From assembly GCA_016193485.1 (NCBI GenBank), contig JACPRZ010000031.1:58247-122246 (forward strand): 64,000 nt of DNA, given 5' to 3'. Under the pieces are notes generated by a model that did no database searches, was not told the DNA's origin, and worked only from the letters and a program-made list of their open reading frames with translations. Position numbers and translations under genes: made by a program. Source of the stretch: Bacteroidota bacterium. GTDB lineage: Bacteria > Bacteroidota > Bacteroidia > JACPRZ01. Shown piece by piece: positions 52,803 through 61,300 of the stretch. How positions within the stretch are numbered: the stretch's first letter is position 1; every line of letters begins with the position of its first letter.

Positions 52803-53231
52803 ATGGATCGTATTTCCTTCGCATATTTAGTCCTTTGGGCTATGTTCATTACTTTGATTTATTCTTGTACAAAGGATATCGGTGAATTGCCAAAACCTGC
52901 AAATACCGGCAATCAGCAGAATGATACGATTCAACCATGCGATACGGCCGTCTATACCTATTCCAATGCCATTAAAAATATTTTGGATAATAATTGTGTT
53001 GTTTGTCATGCTGCGGGAATCACTCCCTGTACCGGAGTTGTTCTCGACAGTTACACAGGTGCAAAGAATGCTTCAGTTAGCAGCAATACCTGCAATCAAG
53101 GTGATCTTCTTTGCGCTGTGAAGTGGACATGTTCGCCTCCTGCATTTAATATGCCTTATGGCGGAAACAAGTTACCGGATTCATTAATTACAAAAATTGA
53201 GAAGTGGATCAACAGCGGGATGTGCGAGTAG
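52803..53231 (+). CDS. c-type cytochrome lipoprotein
   Basis: 142 residues from the ATG at 52803. A lipoprotein signal with LIYSC lipobox (Cys near residue 21), then one haem-binding CVVCH motif (Cys65, Cys68, His69) and a distal NMPYGGNKL segment that can supply the Met ligand, and a closing KIEKWINSG. The earlier TTG (52776) overlaps the cupredoxin stop and would spoil the lipoprotein signal. It is probably an outer- or inner-membrane electron carrier working with the adjacent cupredoxin. Confidence 0.85.
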   Translation: MDRISFAYLVLWAMFITLIYSCTKDIGELPKPANTGNQQNDTIQPCDTAVYTYSNAIKNILDNNCVVCHAAGITPCTGVVLDSYTGAKNASVSSNTCNQGDLLCAVKWTCSPPAFNMPYGGNKLPDSLITKIEKWINSGMCE

Positions 53232-53315
53232 GAGATAGAAGTAAAAAGATAAATCCTACCTTCCGGCAGGCAGGGAGAAAAGAATAAATTGTTAATAGGC
53301 AATCTCTAAGATTTC

Positions 53316-53465
53316 GTTACTATTCACCCCAAATTACAAATTATTATTGGTCATTGCAATTTAACTCTGTGTAACTCAGTGTACTCTGTGCTCTCTGTGT
53401 TGAAGAATTTTTAACACAGAGTTCACTGAGATAACAGAGTTTCACAGAGGGGGTGGGAAGTTATT
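53316..53465. mobile_element. MITE-like element M2 (inverted copy of M1)
   Basis: From GTTACTATTCACCCC rightward it matches the reverse complement of M1 with two mismatches by eye, until GGGGGTG at about 53455, after which the last 10 bp of the right terminus are lost. It sits between the cytochrome and YceI genes, about 45 bp before the YceI start. Confidence 0.85.
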
Positions 53466-53508
53466 TGGAATTTGTTTTTTGGAATTTGGAGTTTTCAGAA
53501 TTTCCCTG

Positions 53509-54066
53509 ATGATTTACAGGATATGTCTAATAGTTCTTTCAATATTAATCCTTCCTGGATCAGTTAGACCCCAGATGTGGGCTACAGATTCCTGTACCAT
53601 CCGCTTTTTTTCATCTGCACCGCTTGAGGATATTGAGGCGATTAACGATGATGCAAAATCACTGATCAACCCGTTAAAAAGCGAGATTGGTGTGGCCGTA
53701 ATGATCCGGGGATTCCGGTTCAAAAAAGCGCTTATGCAGGAGCATTTCAACGAAAATTACATGGAAAGCGGAAAATTCCCAAAGGCCACTTTTAAAGGAC
53801 AAATAAATGAACCGGTTGACTTCGGTAAAAACAGCACTATAGATATGACCGCCACCGGAACTCTTGAAATTCACGGGATAAAAAAGGAAACAACGCTAAA
53901 AGGGAAAATGGAAATTGTAAACGGGAAAATTATTCTCAATTCAAAATTCAAAGTTAAATTAGCGGGCTACGACATTGAAATACCTTCCATTGTGTCAAAG
54001 AATATTGCGGAGGAAGTGGAAGTGTTTTTTTATGCGGAATACAGAATGAAAGTTACGGGGAAATAG
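53509..54066 (+). CDS. YceI-like family protein
   Basis: 185 residues. A signal peptide (1-21) is followed by a YceI lipocalin-like barrel: FFSSAPLEDIEAIND near 31-45, MIRGFRFKKALMQEHFNENYMESGKFPKATFKG near 67-99 and TGTLEIHGIKKETTLKG near 114-130. YceI proteins bind isoprenoid-like lipids in the periplasm. The ATG at 53509 is chosen for the signal peptide. The MITE-like element upstream may have separated it from the cytochrome gene's transcript. Confidence 0.88.
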   Translation: MIYRICLIVLSILILPGSVRPQMWATDSCTIRFFSSAPLEDIEAINDDAKSLINPLKSEIGVAVMIRGFRFKKALMQEHFNENYMESGKFPKATFKGQINEPVDFGKNSTIDMTATGTLEIHGIKKETTLKGKMEIVNGKIILNSKFKVKLAGYDIEIPSIVSKNIAEEVEVFFYAEYRMKVTGK

Positions 54067-54125
54067 GGGAGATAAGGGAGATAAGATGAAAGATCAAAGA
54101 TCAAAGAACAAAGATAAAAGGACCA
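54067..54125. repeat. Purine-rich drifting repeat
   Basis: GGGAGATAA units and then AAAGATC/AAAGA units fill the YceI-DUF5777 gap. No gene or hairpin. Confidence 0.45.
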
Positions 54126-54132
54126 AGGTTAA

Positions 54133-55071
54133 ATGAAACACTTTTTGTTACCGGCACTGTTCTGTTTTTTGGTCACAGGTTCCTGTTACGGTCAGGATGA
54201 TTTGATGGATATGCTGGATACCGATGGGGGGGACTTATCAGAAAAGGTGGCAGCGACTTTTAAAACCAACCGGGTTATCAATGCCCATACATGCGAGACA
54301 ACAAAGAAAGGCACACTTGATGTTCGCATCTCCCACCGCTTCAGCGATATCAACAGCGGTTCGCACGGTTTCTGGGGATTTGACAATGTAAGCAACATGA
54401 GGTTTTCGTTTGATTACGGGCTTACCGGCAACATTCAGTTGGGAGCGGGCAGAAGCAAGGTAAATGAACAGATTGACGGATTATTAAAGTGGAGGGCGGT
54501 ATGGCAAACCGGAATAGTACCGGTGAGCATAGTTCTGTTTGAGAGCGCTGCGTTCACCCCTGTAAGGGAAGCGATTTTATATTCGGGAGCCGATTCCTCC
54601 TGGGTTATAGCGAATAAAAACTGGAAACACCGTCTTTCCTATACGCATCAACTGATCATCGCCCGGAAATTCAATGAACGGTTTTCGCTGGAACTGTTGC
54701 CTTCTTATATTTACCGGAATTATATTCGTAAGGAGTTTAATTCCATTGACAGTTCAGGTGTAAAAAACGGGATTGCCGCCATTGGAATAGCCGGCAGAAT
54801 AAAAATCACTAAGCGCGTATCAATAATTGCCGATTATTTTTACATTTTTTCACCATTCTACCGGAAGAATCCCGCATATTTCTTTCCTCTTGGCATCGGC
54901 ATTGAAATTGAAACGGGGGGACATGTATTCAGCATCAACTTCACCAATTCATCCGGCATTATTGAGCAGGATTATATTGCCGGCACCACGGATTCCTGGC
55001 GCGACCTCTCCATAAAATTCGGATTTAATATTTCAAGGGTGTTTACGGTGGTTTCAGGAAGGAGTTATTAA
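54133..55071 (+). CDS. DUF5777 outer-membrane beta-barrel protein
   Basis: 312 residues. A signal peptide (1-20) is followed by the DUF5777 hallmark FKTNRVINAHTCETTKKGTLDVRISHRF (about 43-70) and alternating amphipathic strands ending in a terminal aromatic-type strand, fitting an outer-membrane barrel. The family commonly accompanies YceI and haem proteins in Bacteroidota, as here. No enzyme motif. A G7 run lies at 54226. The function is unknown; a role in surface electron transfer or lipid handling is inference. Confidence 0.82.
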   Translation: MKHFLLPALFCFLVTGSCYGQDDLMDMLDTDGGDLSEKVAATFKTNRVINAHTCETTKKGTLDVRISHRFSDINSGSHGFWGFDNVSNMRFSFDYGLTGNIQLGAGRSKVNEQIDGLLKWRAVWQTGIVPVSIVLFESAAFTPVREAILYSGADSSWVIANKNWKHRLSYTHQLIIARKFNERFSLELLPSYIYRNYIRKEFNSIDSSGVKNGIAAIGIAGRIKITKRVSIIADYFYIFSPFYRKNPAYFFPLGIGIEIETGGHVFSINFTNSSGIIEQDYIAGTTDSWRDLSIKFGFNISRVFTVVSGRSY

Positions 55072-55097
55072 CACCTGTTGATAACTTTTTTCTAAAA

Positions 55098-57557
55098 GTG
55101 AAACCTGTAACCCTTGTCTTGCGTACAACGGCACAAATTATTCCCGGTTTTTTTAACCCTGAAATTATCTTCTCCTATGAAAACAGCCCCCTCCTCTTAT
55201 CCTCCCCCAAAAGGGGAGAACGATTGCTTTGCACTTGCGCCTTGCATCCAGCATCCAGCAAAACAATAAATTCAGGAAAAATAATAATATGCGCCTGCCT
55301 ACTTCTTTTATTAATTTACCCTGATTCTGAATTATCTACACAGGGCGGAATGAAATACGCCATTGATTTGAATATACTATCGGCAACCGATGGAATAGGA
55401 AGCAAAAATTATGAAGGGTTAAACTTTTACACCAACAACCAAAAGCGCGGCTCCATATTAAAGGATGGCGCTTTTGACTGGCTTACCCGCAGTTACTTTC
55501 ATTCCAATTCTTACTTCGACAGTTTGGTAACAACGTGGCAATTGCATACACAGCATATTCAAACCGTCACAGCGCTCATTACGGGCGATGCCGGAATTAA
55601 CGGAACACTGACAATCGGGGGAACACTTGAAATAAGTGGCAGTAGCAGCAGCGGCAGTATAGTTTCTTCTACGGGGGCAATCAGTTTCGGAAACAATAAT
55701 CTCACCACAACCGGCAACATCAGCGCAGATAGTGTCACTGCAAACCAAGTCATCACCGGTTCTTTCGCAACCGGAAACCTCGTAGCGCAAAATGGTGCCA
55801 TAACCGGAAAGATTACTGCGGATACTATAACCTCAAATGTTGTGACTGCGCACAAAATAGAGTCAATCAACCTTTCAGTTAATCGTGCCGATATTGATAC
55901 CATGCATGCGGCTGATGGAACCATTGGTACGTTGAATGTAAATAGCGGAACTGCAGGCACATTGCATGCATCGTCTCTGCATGCCGATACATTTTCAGTT
56001 GCAGAAACATCAACCTTTTCATCTCTAACCGACACCACAAACGGCATTGCGGTCATCAACAAATACGGCCGTTTGCAGCGATTGAATTTTTCCGATAAGA
56101 ACAATGATGTTCTTTTCGGCAACGGAACATTCGGGAGTTTAGGTACGGCAACGGGGTGGCAGTGGGTTGGCAGCGACCTCGTTTCACCGGCAAGCCGTGT
56201 AGTGGTAAATGATATGGCGGTAAGCGGGCACATGACGGTGGGGCAAACCCGTATTATTTCAAACGGTTCTCCCCGCGATACACTCCGCTCGGCAAAAGAA
56301 ATGTCGGTTGTGGCGGTTCAGAACCTCAAACTGGAATCCGATACCATCAGCATTAAAGGACTTAATTTCACCAACCAGGCAGGAGTAACATCCATAGCAT
56401 CAAAACAGGCAGATACAATTGCAATATTAGAACCCGTGCGGATAGGCAGCGATACTTCAAAATACGCACCTCCTCCTGCAGCGCAGAAGATTGCCCTTGA
56501 CATTAGCGGCAATATGCGCACCAGCGGTTCGCTTTTCAGCAGAAATTATATGTTTGACGACAATAAGGGGATTCAATTTTTCCCTGCCGAAGCCAACCAG
56601 CCGCCCTTCATTTCAATAGGCGGTATGGTAAACGGCATTCCTCTCGGAAAGATTCCTCCACCGCCATGTTCAACCGTAGGGAGTGATCCCTGGAATGTGA
56701 TTTTGAGAAATAGCGGACCCATACAATCGCTGGCGGTGAATGGAACACACACTTCCGCATTAACATTGACTTCAGTAGGATGGGGCGGTCACGGGCTTAT
56801 TGAAGTGGAAGGCACAGATGCAAACGGACAGGCGACTAATGGCTTAATGATAAACTACTTCTGCGGGAGGAATACGCTCATCAATACCAACTCGGGGTTA
56901 GCCAACAAAGGGGGTACTGTCTTTATGGGACAAAAAGTAAGTATGGCGAAATCAGCGCGTATCGGATATTTTGGCACCGCACCGGTTGATTCATCCACTG
57001 CGCTCGCTATTGAAGTCAATCCTGAAATTGGGTATGTATCAAGAAATGGCATCAAATTCTACACCTGGGATAACAGCGCAAAACTGATTTCAATTGAGAA
57101 CCCGAATGCTCCGGATGCTTTTACCGTTTTGGGCGGGGGAAAGGTGGGGATTGGAACAGCCACTATTCCCACCGATTACCTCTTGGCCGTTAAAGGCAAA
57201 ATAATTGCCCAAGATGTGGTAATTAAACTTGCCGATGAATGGCCTGATTATGTTTATCTTCCAAACTATAAGCGTCCAACCTGGATGGAACGGAAAAACT
57301 ACCACCAGGAACATAACCGCATGATGTACATGGAGGGCGCACCCGATATTAACGAAAAGGGCATTACCCTGAGCCGGAACATGATTGGTCTCACACGCAA
57401 CATGGAAGAAGCATGGCTTGAGATCATTGAATTGCATGAAGAAAATGAAGAATTGAAAGAAGAAATTAATGCCCTGAAAAAAGAGAATCGCTGGATGAAG
57501 GAAGAAATGAAAAAGATAAGAAAAATAATAGTTACTAAACGCCCCCCTGCCCCCTGA
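55098..57557 (+). CDS. Tail-fibre-like secreted protein with C-terminal coiled coil
   Basis: 819 residues in one frame from a GTG at 55098. The first 60 residues look unnatural; a signal-peptide-like hydrophobic run (IIICACLLLLLIYP) lies near 71-84. A beta-helical, Ser/Thr/Gly-rich region (150-330) is followed by a C-terminal KVGIGT...YLLAVKGKIIAQDVVIKLADEWPDYV segment (680-718) and a strong coiled coil (about 770-810). This resembles Bacteroidota fibre proteins related to peptidase S74 chaperones. The true start may have been displaced by a palindromic insertion at 55186-55218. The stop lies inside a MITE-like element that supplies the last eight or so codons. Confidence 0.7.
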   Translation: MKPVTLVLRTTAQIIPGFFNPEIIFSYENSPLLLSSPKRGERLLCTCALHPASSKTINSGKIIICACLLLLLIYPDSELSTQGGMKYAIDLNILSATDGIGSKNYEGLNFYTNNQKRGSILKDGAFDWLTRSYFHSNSYFDSLVTTWQLHTQHIQTVTALITGDAGINGTLTIGGTLEISGSSSSGSIVSSTGAISFGNNNLTTTGNISADSVTANQVITGSFATGNLVAQNGAITGKITADTITSNVVTAHKIESINLSVNRADIDTMHAADGTIGTLNVNSGTAGTLHASSLHADTFSVAETSTFSSLTDTTNGIAVINKYGRLQRLNFSDKNNDVLFGNGTFGSLGTATGWQWVGSDLVSPASRVVVNDMAVSGHMTVGQTRIISNGSPRDTLRSAKEMSVVAVQNLKLESDTISIKGLNFTNQAGVTSIASKQADTIAILEPVRIGSDTSKYAPPPAAQKIALDISGNMRTSGSLFSRNYMFDDNKGIQFFPAEANQPPFISIGGMVNGIPLGKIPPPPCSTVGSDPWNVILRNSGPIQSLAVNGTHTSALTLTSVGWGGHGLIEVEGTDANGQATNGLMINYFCGRNTLINTNSGLANKGGTVFMGQKVSMAKSARIGYFGTAPVDSSTALAIEVNPEIGYVSRNGIKFYTWDNSAKLISIENPNAPDAFTVLGGGKVGIGTATIPTDYLLAVKGKIIAQDVVIKLADEWPDYVYLPNYKRPTWMERKNYHQEHNRMMYMEGAPDINEKGITLSRNMIGLTRNMEEAWLEIIELHEENEELKEEINALKKENRWMKEEMKKIRKIIVTKRPPAP
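55186..55218. repeat. Palindromic repeat at the 5' end of the fibre gene
   Basis: The core CTCCCC-CAAAA-GGGGAG (55202-55218) resembles the hyuA palindromes. It follows ATGAAAACA (55177-55185), a typical start that is now one base out of frame with the downstream signal peptide. Confidence 0.6.
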
Positions 57558-57615
57558 AGGGGGAGATAATGCGCGGGCTAAGTCCCCTTCAGGGGATTTA
57601 GGGGTGAACAGTAAC
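57531..57615. mobile_element. MITE-like element M5 carrying the dual-hairpin palindrome
   Basis: The ends GTTACTAAACGCCCC and GGGGTGAACAGTAAC bracket CCCCC-TGAA-GGGGG (57550-57563) and CCCC-TTCA-GGGG (57584-57595). Direct repeats GAAAAATAATA flank it at 57520-57530 and 57616-57626. It links the GTTACT family with the palindromes beside the DUF559 gene. Confidence 0.82.
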
Positions 57616-57675
57616 GAAAAATAATAATCCATAACAATCAATAACACACTAACCCCGTCCTTCATAGCGGGGATT

Positions 57676-58260
57676 ATGAAATCACACATGAGAAGATTAC
57701 TAACTACGACCTTACGATCGGTAATGATAACAACGCTGACCGTTATTGTCACTTGCCCTTTCTCCCACGGACAAGCGTTGAATTTTACCTATGACGCATC
57801 GGGCAACCGTACAAAACGGGAATATTCGGCTGAAATCTGCAATCCGTTTGATCCGCAGGCGCAGAAAAAAGCGAACGATTCAACTGACGGGAGGAATTTT
57901 GATGAAACTAATCTGGAAGTAACAGGAAATTCCGATAATGATGAAACAAAATCAAAGACAGATACCGAAGATAGTAAAACCGGTAAGACGGATCATCATG
58001 CTCATTCAATAACCATTACCCCCAATCCAACGCGTGGAATTATCAGGGCGGAGGGATTGAATTTAAGCGGGCAGGGTTCTATAAATGTTTACAACGCGCT
58101 TGGTGAGTTAATTTATTGGAAGGAATTATCTGCTGGTGAAGGAACGCCAATAATAAACGGAACCACAGAGATTGACCTTTCAATGCAGCCGAAAGGGATT
58201 TATCTTTTGAAAATTATTTCGGGCGAAGATATTTTTACTGAAAGGATTGCAATACAATAA
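57676..58260 (+). CDS. Small T9SS type A protein with one YD repeat
   Basis: 194 residues. A signal peptide (about 1-33) is followed by a single Rhs-type YD repeat (FTYDASGNRTKREY near 37-50), a hydrophilic Asp/Lys/Thr linker (55-112) and a type A sorting domain from ITPNPTRG near 117 to FTERIAIQ. It may be a C-terminal relic or companion of the Rhs-like protein encoded downstream, since the latter's own end is outside the window. No catalytic motif. Confidence 0.75.
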   Translation: MKSHMRRLLTTTLRSVMITTLTVIVTCPFSHGQALNFTYDASGNRTKREYSAEICNPFDPQAQKKANDSTDGRNFDETNLEVTGNSDNDETKSKTDTEDSKTGKTDHHAHSITITPNPTRGIIRAEGLNLSGQGSINVYNALGELIYWKELSAGEGTPIINGTTEIDLSMQPKGIYLLKIISGEDIFTERIAIQ

Positions 58261-58265
58261 AAGTT

Positions 58266-58326
58266 GCCCCTCGGTCCCCTGAAGGGGAGGCAATATCAAC
58301 TCCCCCTTCAGGGGGCGGGGGGCGGT
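58266..58326. repeat. Dual-hairpin palindrome upstream of the DUF559 gene
   Basis: TCCCCTGAAGGGGA (58275-58288) and CCCCCTTCAGGGGG (58302-58315) are separated by 13 bp, followed by a CGGGGGGCGG tail. It has the same two hairpins, order and orientation as the copy at 58761-58832. Confidence 0.85.
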
Positions 58327-58361
58327 AATTGGCAGTTAATGACAGTAGAACAGACAAGCCA

Positions 58362-61300
58362 ATGGGACTAAAAAGAAGAATAGAACGAACAATGTTTTAC
58401 GGAGCTGCGCCAACCATTTTTAAAAGAGCGGAGGAATTGAGACATAATATGACGGAGTGCGAAAAAATATTGTGGGAACATTTGAGAAATAATAAAATGG
58501 ATGGATACCGCTTTAAAGCACAGCACCCGATTTTATATTTTGTTGTTGACTTTTATTGTCATACGGCAAAACTTGTAATTGAAATAGATGGTGACACGCA
58601 TAATTTTCCTGAACAAAAAGAGTATGATGAAGGACGAACTTATGAGATGGAGCGTTTTGGGATTACCGTATTACGTTTCAGGAATGAGCAAATAAGAAAT
58701 AATCTTGAGGGTGTACTGGATGAAATAAAGAGAGTGGCAGGAGAATTGAGAGGCACTATTCCTACCCCTAAATCCCCTGAAGGGGACTTGAATGGAGCGG
58801 TTGTCTCCCCCTTCAGGGGGCCGGGGGGTAGGGAGCATACCGGCAAAGGGCTGGCAAGTAGAATTGTTATTTCCGGGTTGTTTCTCTCCCAGTTCGTTGC
58901 CGGGCAGCCGGTACAGCACTTTGACAAAACCATCACCCTTGAAACTCCCGTAACCGGCAGCCACGACTACCAGGCGCGCGACTGGGGACGCCTCGCGCCC
59001 GGGTTCAACTACTCAGCGCAAACAGGGCAGAGTTTTCACCTCGGCATAAACAAAAACCTTATTTTGCCTGCCGATTATACCGACTTATTTACCGATGCAA
59101 CCTTTGACCGCAGCATAAACACTGCGCTGCCTGTTGGCGCCATTGCCGGCACTGCTGGCGTTTCACCTTCCGGAGCGGCAACTTATACTATTCCTATATA
59201 TATACCTCCGGGCACTGCCGGAATGCAGCCGAACCTGAGCATTGTTTACAACAGCCAGAGCGGTAATGGATTGCTCGGCATGGGGTGGGATTTGGCTGGG
59301 TTATCGGCAATTACAAGAGCGCCCCAAACAATTTATCATGATTCAAAAACCGAAGCGGTTAAATTAACGGATGATGACCGGTTTGCACTTGATGGCAACC
59401 GGCTGATTGCAATTACAGGCGATTATGGCGATAACAATACCATTTACCACACCGAAATTGAGACCTTTAATCAGATAACTTCTTTTGGCGCCAGTGCCGG
59501 ACCTGAAAAATTTGAAGTAAAAACAAAAGAGGGACTCACCATGGAATATGGTTTTACTGCCGATTCAAGATTTCTTCGAAATCCCGCAAATGGCTCTGAA
59601 GTTATTGCATGGTATATCAACAAAATTTCCGACAACTACGGAAATTACATTTCGTTTACTTACGCAAACGATGGTGATGGCTTTCGGGTGCAGGAGATAA
59701 ATTATTCTGGCACCGCTACTCAATTACCATATAACAGCATTAAGTTTTATTACGATAAAAGAACAGATGCCAATACTTTTTACATTGCGGGTGAAGCCAT
59801 AAAAAATAATATTCTGGTGCGTGAAATAGATGTGCTGTGTGAGGGGCAAAGAGTAAAAAATTATGAATTTAAATATGGATATGAACTTTATACCTATCTC
59901 CAGGAAATTATTGAAACAGGAAAAGACGGTTCAAATCTTAATTCTACTTTATTTAATTACGGAAGCGGTACAGGTTCATTTACAGATGAGGACCTGGTAA
60001 TTTCCAATAACCTTGCAAAATTCTGGATAATTGATTACAATGGTGATGGAAAATCCGATTTGGTTCAACTTACATGGGATTTGGCAGTTGGCGGGACTGG
60101 AACTGATGATAATTTCATAACAATATATTTACAACCAGGTGAGATTACAAACATTAGAGATTATGTATTATATAACATTTTAAATGATTATCCGGGCTTA
60201 CAAACGGCTTATAAAAATAATATTGCAGGTAAGATTGTTACACAATTGACAGATAATGGCTTAAATGCAAATATTATTTATTCAATATTAACTTATACAA
60301 GAAATCAAACAGCAGCAGACATAACTATGGGAAACTTATCAATAGAAGATGCAGAAAAATTGGTTAACAGGATTGGAAATTATCTATTCGCAATATGGAT
60401 TAAAGAACACATTGAATATACAACCATACAAAGCGGTGCGATTGTATGGTTTGACTGGAAATTATGGCGCAATGACGGCAATAATAATTTCACATTGGTA
60501 TCAACCCAGCAGTTGGAGTCCGGTTTTGCTCCAACAGATTGGTTTTATCCGCTTAATAAAGCCTCAAAAGGTAATATGGTGTTGTCCAACACCGATTTCA
60601 ACGGTGATGGAAACGAGGATTTAATATTTGCTTTATTATCAGATGATGGTATTAATGTAGAGGGTACATTTAACCAATATAATTCGGATGGGAGTGCACT
60701 TGTGGCTGTTTCATCACCTGTTTCAGCAACTACACCGTCAGGAACTGGCGAACAAATAACCATAAGATACCTTGACCTTGACGGTAATCTGCAAAGTGAT
60801 ATTTTAATCCATAGTGTTGAAGGCGTAAATGGCGTTCTTCGCATCAGGTTAAATAACGACAATTCAAATACGGTACAGATAAATGTAAATTCTGATTATA
60901 ATTTTATTGAGGCGTTTCCGGTTGAAATTGATGGTGACGGGAAGACCGAACTTGCAAATATTTTTAATGAAGCGGATAAAAATTATTATTTAATGAAGTA
61001 TGAAAACGGCCTGATTACTTTTATTCAGCACCCCGATAAATTTCCAGGCCATTCTGCGGCTATTAAGTTATTTGGCGATTTTAACGGTGATGGAAAAACC
61101 GACATTCTTAAAACATTGCAAACAACAGCCAATACTGATAACTATGATTGGCAAATTGCTTATAGTAAAGGCGATTTAACTTTTGAAGAACGCTCTTTTA
61201 CTTTTGCTTCACCGTTTTATGATATGGATTTAGATGGTAAAATGGTATGGCAATATGTTCAGGATATTAATGGTGACGGTTTTTCGGATGTTATTGAGAT

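Noticed and set aside
55098..57557. Prophage tail region
   Set aside because: The fibre-like protein has no phage structural, lysis or integrase genes around it; its neighbours are T9SS and Rhs proteins.
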